DNA of 64,000 bases from an uncultured Clostridia bacterium (GCA_948440265.1 CAOJOK010000003.1:1-64000); one strand, 5' to 3'. Shown: positions 1 through 10,192, counted from the stretch's first letter. Notes: generated from the sequence alone by a model not told the origin. Program-made: numbers and translations.

Positions 1-65
1 TGACGTACTCGCCCCGAGCAAATGCGATGTTTAACGATGTATTTTGCGATGAATGCGCCGTCAGA
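1..65 (+). repeat. Family-1 hairpin element, right part (window edge)
   Basis: This is the right half of the 124-bp element described at 18139-18386. It shows the right hairpin arm (CGCCCCGAG then AAATGC) and the right terminus GCCGTCAG. The left half lies outside the window. The terminal TCA is the complement of the TGA stop codon of the phosphoribosyltransferase gene at 61-603, so element and gene share the stop. Confidence 0.75.
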
Positions 66-603
66 GGAGAGGGATTTCGGCAAGAAAGACTATATCCCCC
101 CTCCTCGCCGCCTCGCCTTCCGCAAGTACGGTCGCTTTTACGGCGACTTCTCCGCCTGCCTGTTCCACAAGGTTTTCCAGCGCGCTTAAAGAGCCGCCCG
201 TGGAAACGACGTCGTCCACGATTGCCACGCGCTTGTTTTTCAAAAGTGCGACGTCGAAAGCCGACAGATACATCGTCTGGACTTCCTTGGTCGTTATGGA
301 CTGCGCCTTGGACTGTATTCCGTCGCGCATATAGAGTTTTTTCGACTTTCTCGCAACGGCATAATAGTCGTGACCGAGATTGCGCGCCAGGCAATGCGTG
401 AGCTGCAAGCCCTTGCTTTCGGCGGTCAGTATGACGTCGAACGGACAGTCTTTCAGTCTTTCGGCAAGTTTGCCCGCGCAAAACTCCGTCAAGCCGACGT
501 TGCCGTGCAGATTGAAAAACGCTATTTTGACGCTGTCATTTATGGCTATTATCGGCAGAAGTTCTTCCCTGCCGCAGATATTCACGGCGTACTTTTCTTC
601 CAT
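61..603 (-). CDS. Phosphoribosyltransferase, adenine PRT-like
   Basis: A type I phosphoribosyltransferase of 180 residues, the usual length for adenine phosphoribosyltransferase. It probably joins a purine base to PRPP in cytosolic purine salvage. The PRPP loop is clear (VAIVDDVVSTGGSL near residue 128), with a hood region containing TAESKGLQL. The N-terminus lacks the usual adenine PRT start, so the base preference (adenine or xanthine) is not proven. The start ATG follows AAAGGGATAAAA. It lies 28 nt after the giant surface protein gene and is probably co-transcribed with it. Its TGA stop is formed by the end of a repeat element. Confidence 0.8.
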   Translation of the reverse strand: MEEKYAVNICGREELLPIIAINDSVKIAFFNLHGNVGLTEFCAGKLAERLKDCPFDVILTAESKGLQLTHCLARNLGHDYYAVARKSKKLYMRDGIQSKAQSITTKEVQTMYLSAFDVALLKNKRVAIVDDVVSTGGSLSALENLVEQAGGEVAVKATVLAEGEAARRGDIVFLAEIPLL

Positions 604-631
604 TTTTATCCCTTTACCGTCTTTTGTCCGA

Positions 632-3600
632 TTACACGGTCGGCGTTTCGGCCTTTACGACTTCCGCATTTACCGTCAGCGTGAAGCTCACGTCCGCAAA
701 GTCCAGCGTCAGTTCTATCTCTTTATTTCCGACAAGGTCGTCCTGCTCCGTTTCCGCAACCAGCGTTCCGTCGCTTTCTATGCTCACCGTTATATCGGCT
801 TGAGAGCACGTCACGGACTGAATTTCGCCCATATATTCGGGCGTCGTTATCTTGCCGTTTTCAAAAGCTATACCCTGCAAAGTCACGGTGTAAGTAAACG
901 TCTTATCGCCGTAATGCTCTGTAGGCACCTTGACGGTGACGGTAAATTCCGTATCTTTGCCGCCGAGCCGTTTCCAATCTATCGTCGCGCTGCGCTTATC
1001 TTCGGCAATCGTCACGACCTCGCCTGCCGCTCTCGTTTTAAGCGTGACCGACACGATTTGCGCGTTTGTCGCCGCGCCCGTGAAGGCTATCGTCGCATCC
1101 GCACTGCTTGCGCTCAACTCGAAGTCGCTCTCCTGCGGCAGAAGCTCCGTGTTCGTCACGGTTACTGTATCGGTATATTTTCTGCCTGCATACGGGGACT
1201 GCGCGTCCTTGACTTCGGCGATTACAACTATCGTTACGTCGCCTTCCGAGATGTGGTTGACGGTCGCGCCGTTGCCGCTTACCGTGACGGTAGCGTTGCC
1301 GCTTGTCACATAGACCTGCGCGTCGAACTCGTCGCTCCATTCGAGCGCGGAACCGGTTACGGTTACGTCAAACACGGGTTCGCTTTCTTTTTCGACGATA
1401 TGCGTTACCGTCTTTGTTATCTCTGCGCCCTTATATGCGCCGCTCTTGACGGTTGCGCGCACTTCTATTACGACTGTGCCGTTTGCCGCCAGACGGTTTT
1501 CGGTGAACGAGCCGTCGAACGTATCGTCCGTCTTGATATTTCCGAACGAGGCGTATTCCTTGCCCTGCACGACTTTATAGGTCACGTCGAAGTCTGCGGC
1601 GTTTGTTATGCTTACGCTCTTGTTCTTGCCGCTTCCCGTCACGCTTGCTTCATAGGTCGGCTTTTCGGCAACCTTGACCGTAACCGAACCCGTAAGCGTC
1701 TTTCTCGCCGCGCTTGCCGTCACGTTCACGGTGTATTCGCCTGCCGCGCTTGCCGACAGTATTCCGTTTTTGAGCTGTGCCGCTCCCGTCGTTTCGGAAA
1801 GCTCGAACTTGATATCCGCGCCTGCCGCGCCGCTTAAAGCCGCCTTGATTTCCACAACGTCGCCTATTGCGTACTCGCTTTGATTGACGCCGTTTTTAAG
1901 CGTTTCGATTTCCAGCGTGCCCACGTCGATTGCCGTGAACGACACCGCTTCGAATATGCGTTCCGCCGACAGCGACGAGCCGTCTTTTATTACGTTGACT
2001 TTGGGCGTGAAAGTCTTGACTCCGACCGATGTTGCATACACCTTGACTGTCAAGCTGCTTACGCCGCGGCTGACGGTTATCGTATTGCCGACCACGTTAT
2101 CCGCGCCGTCCGCCGTCACTATCGCGCCGCTCAAACCGTCCAGCACTATCTTATCGAACTTGCCGTCGGGCGACGTGAACGTATATTCGTTGTACGTTTC
2201 GTCGTTTGCCGCCGTAACGGTTGCCAGCGTCTGCACGGCATTCGCCGACATTTCCGCGTTCGGCAGACTGACCGTTTGAAGTTCTTTTTCGAACACGGTC
2301 AGCACCGTCTTATCGGCAAGCGCATAGCTCACCGTTATCTTCGTGCCGCTCTCTCTTGCGGTGTATTCGCAAATCAGTCTTACGCCGCCCGATATAGCTT
2401 CCTGTCTGACCGTGCAGTTCGCGCCGCCGTCGCCCGACACGCTTGCGCTTGCCGTGCCGACTATGCTGTAATCAGCCGCTGTCATATCCACGGTTACGGT
2501 GAGTTTATCGCCGCTTATCAGCGACAGCATTTCGCCGCTTACCGCCGAGCCGTTGACGCTTGTCGACGCGCTGACGTCTATGACCGCGGGAAGTATCTCT
2601 ATTTCGAACTCTCCGACATACGCGCCGAACGTGCTGTCGTTTGCCGTTATTCTTACCTTGGCGAACTTGGACAGTCTGTCGGCTTCCGCGGTCGCGCTTG
2701 TATACACGTTGGCATAGGACACGACCTGCACTCTCGCGCCTTCCACTATTATAAGGTCGGAATCGGTTTCGATACGGGTCACGTTTGCCGCGCTTGCCGA
2801 GCCGAGACCGCCGAAGTCGAAGTCGTTTACCGAGAGCGTTTTGTTCTCGCCGTTTTTAAGCTGTAAATCTACGCCCGTTTTGAGCGACAGTCCGCGCACT
2901 CTCACGGAGAAGGTCACGGGCTTCAATTCTTTGCCCGAGCCGAATATTCCGCCGCTGACGGTGGGGGTTGCGGTCACGGTTACCGTTCCGCCGCCGCTCA
3001 CTTTCGCGGTGAGCGTGTTTCCGCTCAACGTCGCAATATCTTCGTTTGCAAGCGCATATACGGCGTTGACCTTTGCCGCGCCTGCGTCAGCCATAGAAAG
3101 CGTTATGCTCTCGCCTGCCGTCACCACATAGTCTGCGCTTCCCGCCTGTGCCGTCGGGAGCACGAACAGCGTGTAATCGAACGTATCGGAGTATGCGCCG
3201 TGGCTGCCGCCGTCGAACGTGACCGTAATCTCGATTTTGACTTCGCCGCCGCTTGCCGTGGATTTGGCGGTTACGCGGTAGAACTTCTCCGCGCCTGCCG
3301 TTTCGCCCGTGAGTTTCGTCATATCGGCAAAGTTGCCGCCCGACGTAATTCGAGCCGACACTGTGTATGCGTCGCTTTCGTCGCCGTCCGTCACCGTGAA
3401 CGCGTCGGAAAGGTCGAACGTCTGACGGTCGTCAGAGCCGTTCAAGTACACTTCGCCCGTCGTCTTTTCCGCCTTGGACTTTGCTATGCCGTTGACTGTG
3501 ATATCGACGTCGCAGGTGAGCTCTTTGCCGACGTAATGTCCGCTTGTGACTTTAAGCGTGGCGCGCACGGTCGCCGTGCCGCCGTTTTCCACTGTTTTGA

Positions 3601-6600
3601 CGACGTATCCGTCCTTGCCCGTCAGCGCTATGAGATTGCCGCCCGATATGATTTCGTATGTGATTTCATAGTCGCCTTTGAAGTCGGCGTCCTTGTTAAA
3701 CTGCGGCGTGAACTTTCCGCCCGACGCCGTGACGGTTATCGAACGGGGCATTCCGTCCATTGTGAACTTCGCCTTGGTTTCGCCCGTCGTATAGTATCTG
3801 CCGTTCTTTTCCAGCGACAGCCACAGGCTGACGTCGCCGGGGTTATCCACCTTAAATCTCCACTGCGCCGTCGTGCCGTTCAGCTTCGGATAGCCGACGA
3901 CTTCGCTCAACGCATTGCCGCTGACTTTGAGCAGTCCTGCGGAAAGCTCCGCAAGCGTGAAGGTTTCGCCCGTTGCCGCAAAATCTACGGTATAGCTTAT
4001 TATCTTCTTGTCTGCGTCGGACGCATAGTCGGCTTTTACCGTACCCGAAATTGCCGTTTCGGTCTCGTCCGTGCCGCTTATATCCACTATCGACAGAGAG
4101 GAGGTTATGCTGTTTACGTTGCCCTTGACTCCGAACGTATACGAGCCTGCGTCGAAGGTCTTGCCGTACTTATTCAGTACCGCCGACACCGTGAAGTTTC
4201 CGACCTTGTCGAAGGTTATCGCTCCGCCTGCGCTCGGCACGCTCTGACCTGCGCTTCCGCTTGCCGTGAACGAAAGCGTATAGCCGCTTTCCGTCACCGT
4301 CTTATACGAGCCGCTTTTGAGCGTGAGTATTCTGCCGCTTTCCACGGTCGCATTGTTCTCGTCCGTGACTTTGAACAGCGGCGCGGTGAAAGTTCTTTCC
4401 GCGGTGAGCGTTATTATAATCTTCGTTTCTGCCGACTGCGCGACCTTCGTTCCGCCGACCTTTGCCGTTACCGTGAAGGTATATGTCCTTAAGTCTTTGC
4501 TTGTCGTCGTATCAATTTTGCTCAAATCGATTGTAAGTTTTCCGTCTGCGAAGCCGAATATCTTGCCTGCGCCGATATCGTCGCCGACAAGCGCGACGTC
4601 CGTCAGCTCATACTGCGCGTCCGCGCCGCTGTTTACCGCGACTTCAAGGCTTGTCGGAACAGAGTCGCTCATCAGATTTACCGTCTTGGCGTTCGTGTTC
4701 GAGCCGCCCACCGTAGCCGAAAGCTTGGGTACGACTGCCGTCACATATACGGTTTTTATTATATCGTAATCGGCGACATACGGCGTGGACTTGGCTCTTA
4801 TCGTAAAGCTCTGTCTGCCTGCCGTTCCCGTCAAATGCAGGACGTTGCCCGTTATCGTAAACACGCTTCCGCTTCCGGGCACCGCGACCCAAGTTGCGCC
4901 GTTATACGGGTTCATTCCGTTCGCGCCGACAAGCGTTATGTAGTCGGCAAGGTTGATGTCGGTTGCCGTCGTGCCGTCGTATATGCGCGTGATTTCCACG
5001 CTGCCTGCCGACGAGCCTGCCGTCTGACCGACGAAGTTCGTGCTTATTTCGATGACTTTGTTGTTGACATTTACCGTCACATACGCGCTCTCGCCGCCGC
5101 CCGTCGCCTTTATTCTGAACGAGCCGCTGTTTATCTTGACGGTCACTTTGCCGTCCGCGCTCACTTCTGCCGCCGCCGCATACGCGTTGTCGTTATCCTT
5201 ATGTACGACCGTATACGTTACCGCACCCGAAGCTTCCTGACTCGGGTCGCCAGCATTGTACAGTCTTGCCTTGACGTCCAGAGTCTGCGCCGTATCGAAC
5301 ACTTCTCTTACGTTCCCGTCGTCGAAGCGGAGCACTGTTTTGGAAGTCGACAGCGTCAGCGTGACTGCCGCCGTTTCCTTGCCGTCGCAAACGGCTTTGA
5401 TTTCGTACAAATCGTTTCCTATGCTTGTTTTGGAATTGTCGTAAACGAGCTCGTATCCGCCGCCCGACTTTTCTCTGACGTTGAAAACCGACGTCGTATC
5501 GCTTACCGCGACAGGCGTTCTGTTTCTCGTTATTATATAGGTTATATTACCGTGCTCGGGTTTATCCACACCGCTTTCGCCGCCGTTGAACACGACGTCG
5601 AGCGGAAGCGACTGCTTTCCTGCCGCGCCCGTCGTCACCACGTTATGCGCGGTCGGTGCGGTATACTTCGTGCCGTCTATCTTCAAATCGAGAGCGTACA
5701 CGGCGACCTTGACTTCCACGGATATTTTACCCGACCAGTCGTTTATGACGGTGTTCGCCGAATCTCCCGGCTCGCCCTTATCTGCGATATATTCTCTGAC
5801 TCTTACGGGCACATCCGTCTTTTTAACCGCCTTGCCGTTTGAGCGCACTTCGAAACTGTTCGTATTTCTCTCGTAATAGAAAGACACCTCTCCGCCGCTT
5901 TGAGAATCGGTCACGTCGCTCGCGTCGAATACATAGTAAGTGTTTCCGAGCGCGGACACATAATATTCCGCAGGGTCGAAATGCTGTTTTACTTCCAGCG
6001 ACGCCGTCGGCGTTTCGCCCTCCTGCGTTATGTTCAGAGTAAGCTCGTTGTTCGGAGACAGTCCCGTAAAGCCGCCGATAGTGACGTCCTGCGACTGTGC
6101 ATAGACGTTGAGTTTCAGGTTCTGCGAACCCTGACTGCCGCCCGTCGTTATGGACGGAATGAGCTGTAAGCCGACTTCGCCTATTTCACCGCCGTCGGCG
6201 CGTATGATAAAGCTGCCCTTGTAGACCATATCGGCAGGGTCGGACACGTCGCTCGGTTTGCCGGGCTTGGAAATGACCTGAAGGGTCTCGCCCGTTACGG
6301 GGGTATAAAGACCGACTACCTTGGAATCGTTCATAGCCAAACGCACGTCGTCGAACTTTATATAGTCCTTGCCGTCGGATACGGTCGGATACTCGATTTT
6401 GTAGAATACTTCTATCTCGCTTTTATTCGCAGGAGCTTTGAGCGCCGACAGCCAAATGCTCTCATTGTCCGCATACTCCGTCGTATACGTCGAATCCTTA
6501 TACAGCTTCACGGACGAAGTTGCCAGCGTTCTGTTTTCCACGGAGTAGGTCAACCGCATACTGCCGAAGCTTGCCCTGAACTCTATGACGGCGTTTGTAC

Positions 6601-9478
6601 TGCTTCCGTCCGTCACCTGCGGCATATTGAATTCCGTCGTATCGGTATAGCTCTGTCCGTTGTATATCGCGTTTACTCTTTCGAGGTTGCCGTAAGTCGA
6701 CGTTTTATAAGGCACGCCTGCACTGAAAGTCGGGGTTGCGTTATCGCCGCCCGTTCTTATATGCGCCAAAAGCTCTACGGTGACCATACTGCCGCCGCTT
6801 GCGTAATCCTTATAGTTGCCGCTTGTATCCGGCGTGAGACCCTTGACGGAAAGCTTATCTATCTTTCTCGTGAGCGTCACGTTGTAGGACGACGCCACGC
6901 TGTCGTCGTTGTAATCGCCGCCTGCGGGATAGAACACTATGCCCAATCTGTCCACGCCGCTCATTTTGCCTTCCAGCGCGAGCGCGTACAGGTCTTTCAT
7001 AATGTGGACGTATTTGTCGCTGCTTGTGCCGTTGTTATCGACTGCGATTAAGGCTCTTGCGCGCATTGTTTCCAGACTTGCGGAATTGCCGCCTATCTCG
7101 TCAAACACGTCCTTTGTAAAGAAGTATACATAGCCGTTGCCCTGCTTGTCGCTTGCTGACAGCATTTTCGTGCGGTTTTCGAAGTATATCGCCGCGGAGT
7201 AATTCTGCGGTGCGCGCTCTTTGCCCGACGCATATTTCTGGCTGACGGACGGAAGCGGCACGTTTACCGTATCCTCGTCTTCTATATAGCCGTAAGTCAA
7301 TCCGTCGGCGTATTTTTCCAGCACCAATTTAAGCGGCGTATCTATGAGTTTCACCGACAGGACAAGTTTATTGTGTCCGTCGTCGCCGCCCGAGAGCGTG
7401 AACGTTATCGTCGCCCTTGCCGACGTGGCGTCGAGAATTTTGGGGGTAATCCAGGAATTCAGGCTTGCCGTCGTCAGTCCCAGAATTTCGCCGTTATCCA
7501 CGGTGACGGTCGTCTTTTCCCTGCCTGCATTCTGAGCGTCGTTTCCTGCGTTGTCCGCAAACTTGAGCAAGTCGCCGAGCGTGAACGGAGTGGGCTGACC
7601 GCTCATATTAAGCGTCAGAGTGGCGTTCATTTTATGCGTGTTCTCGGAAACGGACTGTATTTCGAACTTCGCGTAATCGCGGATAAAGCCGTTGTCGGTA
7701 TCCTTGAACTTTGCGTCGAAGTCTTCTATAAATTCTATTCTGCGCGCTTCCGCAACGGGGGTCAGCGTCACTTTCAGTTTGGCGTTTGCCGATTCGGACA
7801 CGAGCGGCGTTATCAATATGTTCAACGCTCCGTCGGGTATGTCCGAACGCACCGTATAGTTGAGCGTGGTCTGCATAACGACCGAGCCGCCCTGACTTTT
7901 ATATACCTGTACAGCCGTATTTACGGGTATGACGCCGTTTTCGTCTATGCCCTGGAACTCTATCGCGTTGCCGTGACCTTCCACCTTGACGTCGCCGAGG
8001 AACTGTTTGCCTTCTATTTTATCCGCCGTCACGTTGGATATGACATAGCTTAACGTTATGCTTCCGTTGCTGCCCTTGACAGCCGCCGCGCTGTATGTAT
8101 TGGACGGCGCGGAGTTGAAGTTGTTTCCGTCGTAATAGCCGAAGTTTGCCGCACGGTATTTGACGTCCACAATGAACTCTATCTCCGTGGAAAGTCCGCT
8201 CGGCGTTCTGTCCGTCATCTTGACTTTGACGCTTCCTGCGGAGTCGGCGCGCAATGCCAGATTGCCGTTTTGCAGTTTGGTCTGCACCACCGCGCGCGAC
8301 GCCGCCGTGGACTTTTCTTCGGTTATCGTCAACGGCGCGATATTGCCTGCCCAGCTGTTTTGTCTGGACCACGGCGAAACGGCTATGTGCGATTGCAGGT
8401 CGAAGGTCTGACCTACGTACATAGAAATTCTTTTCACGCCCTGCTGGCTTGCGGGAGGTTCCACTTCGCCGACGGGCTGTTCGAACAGGCGGTATTTGGT
8501 TATTATGCCCATTTGCTCGGGCGTCTTGACATTGACCTTTATCTTTATATCGAACTTTTCGTCGTCGTTATACTCGTTGAAAGAAACGGTTATCGTCGCG
8601 CTTCCCACCTTTTTGACGTCGAAAGAGAATCTGTCCGTATTCTCGGGCAGATACATACCCATAGTCACTATGTCTTCGTTGTCGCTGGAAAACTTTATCG
8701 AGTCGGAGTATATCGTGTCGCCGCTCTGCGTTTTGTTTTCCGTGGCTATATGCGACACCACAGCCGCATTGCCGAATTTGTCCGTGAACGGCAACTGTTT
8801 GATTCTCGTTCCGAAACGCGTTCTGCTTTCGACGAGCGGTATATCCACCGTATATTCGCGGTTTGCCGTCCTTTCCATTGCCGCGGGGTTGCTTGTGTCC
8901 GAGCCGGGGAAAACCGAAGTCAATTCGGCGTCCGACGCGCCCTTGTCGCGCACGACTACTTCTATCGGCACGCGCACGACGCTTACGCCGTCTTTGTCGG
9001 TCTGACCCGAGCTTACCATTATCGTCACTTTGGAGTTGTTGGGCGTTTTTGCCGACGGCGTGAACTTACAGTATATATATGTGACGTCGCCGTCGGTCAC
9101 TGCCGTTCCGCCCGATTCGGCGTTGTGCAGTTTCTTGACGCTGTTCTTTTCCTCTTCGGTTATCGTATCGGGAGTCTTATTGTCGAAGCCCTGCAAATCC
9201 CAGATTACGGACGTATCCACTTCGCCGCTGTAACCCACCATTGCGCAAGCCACGTACTGCTGACCCTTGACCGCAACGAGAGTGCCGTCGTCTTCCACAT
9301 ACAGATTGTGAGTCACCTGTATGCCGCTGACTTCGCCCGTCGACGCGTTCGGCTTTATCAGATACAAAACCAAAAACAGCACCGTCGTGGCGAGCAGTAC
9401 TCCCATTATTATGTAGAAAATCAGATTTTTCTTTTTGTTTACCGGCGTTAATTCTATGACCTTATCCGTTATTGCCAT
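632..9478 (-). CDS. Giant membrane-anchored Ig-like surface protein
   Basis: An open frame of 2948 codons, the largest in the window. Residues 1-18 are short and basic (MAITDKVIELTPVNKKKN), followed by one hydrophobic segment (LIFYIIMGVLLATTVLFL) that serves as an uncleaved anchor. The rest is a long series of beta-rich, Thr/Val/Gly/Ala-rich modules of the bacterial Ig-like or cadherin-like kind (recurring strands such as GTVTVTATPT and GSVTVKVAEK). There is no C-terminal sortase signal or second anchor, so the C-terminus should be outside. Role is inferred: adhesion, cell-cell contact or envelope scaffold. An alternative GTG start at 9490 overlaps the ribosome site (GTGGAG), so the ATG at 9478 is preferred. 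The stop is followed after 28 nt by the phosphoribosyltransferase gene. Confidence 0.85.
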   Translation of the reverse strand: MAITDKVIELTPVNKKKNLIFYIIMGVLLATTVLFLVLYLIKPNASTGEVSGIQVTHNLYVEDDGTLVAVKGQQYVACAMVGYSGEVDTSVIWDLQGFDNKTPDTITEEEKNSVKKLHNAESGGTAVTDGDVTYIYCKFTPSAKTPNNSKVTIMVSSGQTDKDGVSVVRVPIEVVVRDKGASDAELTSVFPGSDTSNPAAMERTANREYTVDIPLVESRTRFGTRIKQLPFTDKFGNAAVVSHIATENKTQSGDTIYSDSIKFSSDNEDIVTMGMYLPENTDRFSFDVKKVGSATITVSFNEYNDDEKFDIKIKVNVKTPEQMGIITKYRLFEQPVGEVEPPASQQGVKRISMYVGQTFDLQSHIAVSPWSRQNSWAGNIAPLTITEEKSTAASRAVVQTKLQNGNLALRADSAGSVKVKMTDRTPSGLSTEIEFIVDVKYRAANFGYYDGNNFNSAPSNTYSAAAVKGSNGSITLSYVISNVTADKIEGKQFLGDVKVEGHGNAIEFQGIDENGVIPVNTAVQVYKSQGGSVVMQTTLNYTVRSDIPDGALNILITPLVSESANAKLKVTLTPVAEARRIEFIEDFDAKFKDTDNGFIRDYAKFEIQSVSENTHKMNATLTLNMSGQPTPFTLGDLLKFADNAGNDAQNAGREKTTVTVDNGEILGLTTASLNSWITPKILDATSARATITFTLSGGDDGHNKLVLSVKLIDTPLKLVLEKYADGLTYGYIEDEDTVNVPLPSVSQKYASGKERAPQNYSAAIYFENRTKMLSASDKQGNGYVYFFTKDVFDEIGGNSASLETMRARALIAVDNNGTSSDKYVHIMKDLYALALEGKMSGVDRLGIVFYPAGGDYNDDSVASSYNVTLTRKIDKLSVKGLTPDTSGNYKDYASGGSMVTVELLAHIRTGGDNATPTFSAGVPYKTSTYGNLERVNAIYNGQSYTDTTEFNMPQVTDGSSTNAVIEFRASFGSMRLTYSVENRTLATSSVKLYKDSTYTTEYADNESIWLSALKAPANKSEIEVFYKIEYPTVSDGKDYIKFDDVRLAMNDSKVVGLYTPVTGETLQVISKPGKPSDVSDPADMVYKGSFIIRADGGEIGEVGLQLIPSITTGGSQGSQNLKLNVYAQSQDVTIGGFTGLSPNNELTLNITQEGETPTASLEVKQHFDPAEYYVSALGNTYYVFDASDVTDSQSGGEVSFYYERNTNSFEVRSNGKAVKKTDVPVRVREYIADKGEPGDSANTVINDWSGKISVEVKVAVYALDLKIDGTKYTAPTAHNVVTTGAAGKQSLPLDVVFNGGESGVDKPEHGNITYIITRNRTPVAVSDTTSVFNVREKSGGGYELVYDNSKTSIGNDLYEIKAVCDGKETAAVTLTLSTSKTVLRFDDGNVREVFDTAQTLDVKARLYNAGDPSQEASGAVTYTVVHKDNDNAYAAAAEVSADGKVTVKINSGSFRIKATGGGESAYVTVNVNNKVIEISTNFVGQTAGSSAGSVEITRIYDGTTATDINLADYITLVGANGMNPYNGATWVAVPGSGSVFTITGNVLHLTGTAGRQSFTIRAKSTPYVADYDIIKTVYVTAVVPKLSATVGGSNTNAKTVNLMSDSVPTSLEVAVNSGADAQYELTDVALVGDDIGAGKIFGFADGKLTIDLSKIDTTTSKDLRTYTFTVTAKVGGTKVAQSAETKIIITLTAERTFTAPLFKVTDENNATVESGRILTLKSGSYKTVTESGYTLSFTASGSAGQSVPSAGGAITFDKVGNFTVSAVLNKYGKTFDAGSYTFGVKGNVNSITSSLSIVDISGTDETETAISGTVKADYASDADKKIISYTVDFAATGETFTLAELSAGLLKVSGNALSEVVGYPKLNGTTAQWRFKVDNPGDVSLWLSLEKNGRYYTTGETKAKFTMDGMPRSITVTASGGKFTPQFNKDADFKGDYEITYEIISGGNLIALTGKDGYVVKTVENGGTATVRATLKVTSGHYVGKELTCDVDITVNGIAKSKAEKTTGEVYLNGSDDRQTFDLSDAFTVTDGDESDAYTVSARITSGGNFADMTKLTGETAGAEKFYRVTAKSTASGGEVKIEITVTFDGGSHGAYSDTFDYTLFVLPTAQAGSADYVVTAGESITLSMADAGAAKVNAVYALANEDIATLSGNTLTAKVSGGGTVTVTATPTVSGGIFGSGKELKPVTFSVRVRGLSLKTGVDLQLKNGENKTLSVNDFDFGGLGSASAANVTRIETDSDLIIVEGARVQVVSYANVYTSATAEADRLSKFAKVRITANDSTFGAYVGEFEIEILPAVIDVSASTSVNGSAVSGEMLSLISGDKLTVTVDMTAADYSIVGTASASVSGDGGANCTVRQEAISGGVRLICEYTARESGTKITVSYALADKTVLTVFEKELQTVSLPNAEMSANAVQTLATVTAANDETYNEYTFTSPDGKFDKIVLDGLSGAIVTADGADNVVGNTITVSRGVSSLTVKVYATSVGVKTFTPKVNVIKDGSSLSAERIFEAVSFTAIDVGTLEIETLKNGVNQSEYAIGDVVEIKAALSGAAGADIKFELSETTGAAQLKNGILSASAAGEYTVNVTASAARKTLTGSVTVKVAEKPTYEASVTGSGKNKSVSITNAADFDVTYKVVQGKEYASFGNIKTDDTFDGSFTENRLAANGTVVIEVRATVKSGAYKGAEITKTVTHIVEKESEPVFDVTVTGSALEWSDEFDAQVYVTSGNATVTVSGNGATVNHISEGDVTIVVIAEVKDAQSPYAGRKYTDTVTVTNTELLPQESDFELSASSADATIAFTGAATNAQIVSVTLKTRAAGEVVTIAEDKRSATIDWKRLGGKDTEFTVTVKVPTEHYGDKTFTYTVTLQGIAFENGKITTPEYMGEIQSVTCSQADITVSIESDGTLVAETEQDDLVGNKEIELTLDFADVSFTLTVNAEVVKAETPTV

Positions 9479-9515
9479 ATGATAAAACACTCCACAGTAA
9501 TTTTTAGTTATCTAT

Positions 9516-9544
9516 ATGATAGCACGTTTCAAAGCAAAAGTCAA
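9516..9544 (-). promoter_or_regulatory. Promoter of the giant surface protein gene
   Basis: On the minus strand TTGACT (9539-9544) and TATCAT (9516-9521) are separated by 17 bp. This is a near-consensus sigma-A promoter, 38 bp upstream of the ATG at 9478. The CIRCE operator begins 7 bp upstream of the -35 box. Confidence 0.75.
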
Positions 9545-9551
9545 TAACTTT

Positions 9552-9578
9552 TTAGCACTCTCGGCATTAAAGTGCTAA
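9552..9578. promoter_or_regulatory. CIRCE operator (HrcA-binding inverted repeat)
   Basis: TTAGCACTC, a 9-bp spacer, then AAGTGCTAA. This matches the CIRCE consensus (TTAGCACTC-N9-GAGTGCTAA) in 17 of 18 arm positions with the exact spacer length. CIRCE is the binding site of the heat-shock repressor HrcA and normally controls groESL and dnaK operons. Here it lies between the divergent promoters of the giant surface protein and the MarR-like gene, and no chaperone gene is present. Confidence 0.85.
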
Positions 9579-9636
9579 CACTCCGATTATGAGAGTAACA
9601 ACTTTTCCCCTGCTCTTTGCTCTCGCGTCAAAAGCG

Positions 9637-9666
9637 TTGACAAGCGCGGCGGCAATGTGTTACAAT
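9637..9666 (+). promoter_or_regulatory. Promoter of the MarR-like gene
   Basis: TTGACA (9637-9642) and TACAAT (9661-9666) with an 18-bp spacer, 37 bp upstream of the ATG at 9704. Confidence 0.65.
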
Positions 9667-9703
9667 AAGTTATATATTCATAAATTCGGAAGGTGTATGA
9701 CAA

Positions 9704-10117
9704 ATGGAACGAATAGCGGACGCCGCCGTGGCACTGCGCATAGCAACGCGCAAGGCGTGTATGGGAAACGAGCAGGGCAAAAAGAAAAACACTCTGTCTT
9801 TGGAAACCAAAATTCTCTTTCTCATCAAGGACAAGCCGCTTACGCCGAATAATCTCATAGACGCGCTTGCCCTGCAAAAGAGCAATCTCGCGTCGCTTGC
9901 ACGGCAGATGGAGGAGAGCGGGCTTATCGTCCGCAAAAAGCTCCCCGGCAGGCGCGAAACAGCCTATCACATCACAGAGAGCGGCGCCGCCTATCTCGAC
10001 GGCAAGCTCAACGTCATTGACGAGAGTTTCAAAAAGTTTCTCTCTGACGAAAAAGATTACGAGAGCGCAATCGAAACGCTGAATGCGGCGGTGAGGCTGC
10101 TGTCGTTTATCGAATAG
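9704..10117 (+). CDS. MarR-like winged-helix transcriptional regulator
   Basis: A protein of 137 residues with a winged-helix DNA-binding fold. The helix-turn-helix is about residues 45-75 (LTPNNLIDALALQKSNLASLARQM), followed by a basic wing (VRKKLPGRRETAYHITESG). The basic N-terminal 30 residues and the C-terminal helix would form the dimer interface, as in the MarR family. The start ATG follows GGAAGG at about 10 nt. It is divergent from the giant surface protein gene across the CIRCE operator, so it may regulate that gene or itself. The ligand is unknown. Confidence 0.65.
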   Translation: MERIADAAVALRIATRKACMGNEQGKKKNTLSLETKILFLIKDKPLTPNNLIDALALQKSNLASLARQMEESGLIVRKKLPGRRETAYHITESGAAYLDGKLNVIDESFKKFLSDEKDYESAIETLNAAVRLLSFIE

Positions 10118-10168
10118 CATATTCTATGCGGCTATGGCACTTTATGCGACTGCCGCATATAGAAATAT
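10118..10168. other. Imperfect inverted repeat between the MarR-like gene and cysE
   Basis: GCATATTCTATGCGGC at 10118 and GCCGCATATAGAAATAT at 10152 are inverted copies with small gaps. The structure could end transcription of the MarR-like gene or shape the cysE leader. No T-box motif is visible before cysE. Confidence 0.4.
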
Positions 10169-10192
10169 AAGTTTATAAAAGGAGCCACCTTT

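Noticed and set aside
380..1837. Long plus-strand open frames opposite the giant surface gene (for example 380-1837 and 8270-9451)
   Set aside because: They are antisense shadows: the GC-rich codon use of the minus-strand gene keeps the opposite frame open. They are rich in Arg, His and Tyr with no recognisable domain or ribosome site.
10118..10192. T-box leader before cysE
   Set aside because: The gap is only about 75 nt and lacks the T-box and specifier-loop motifs.
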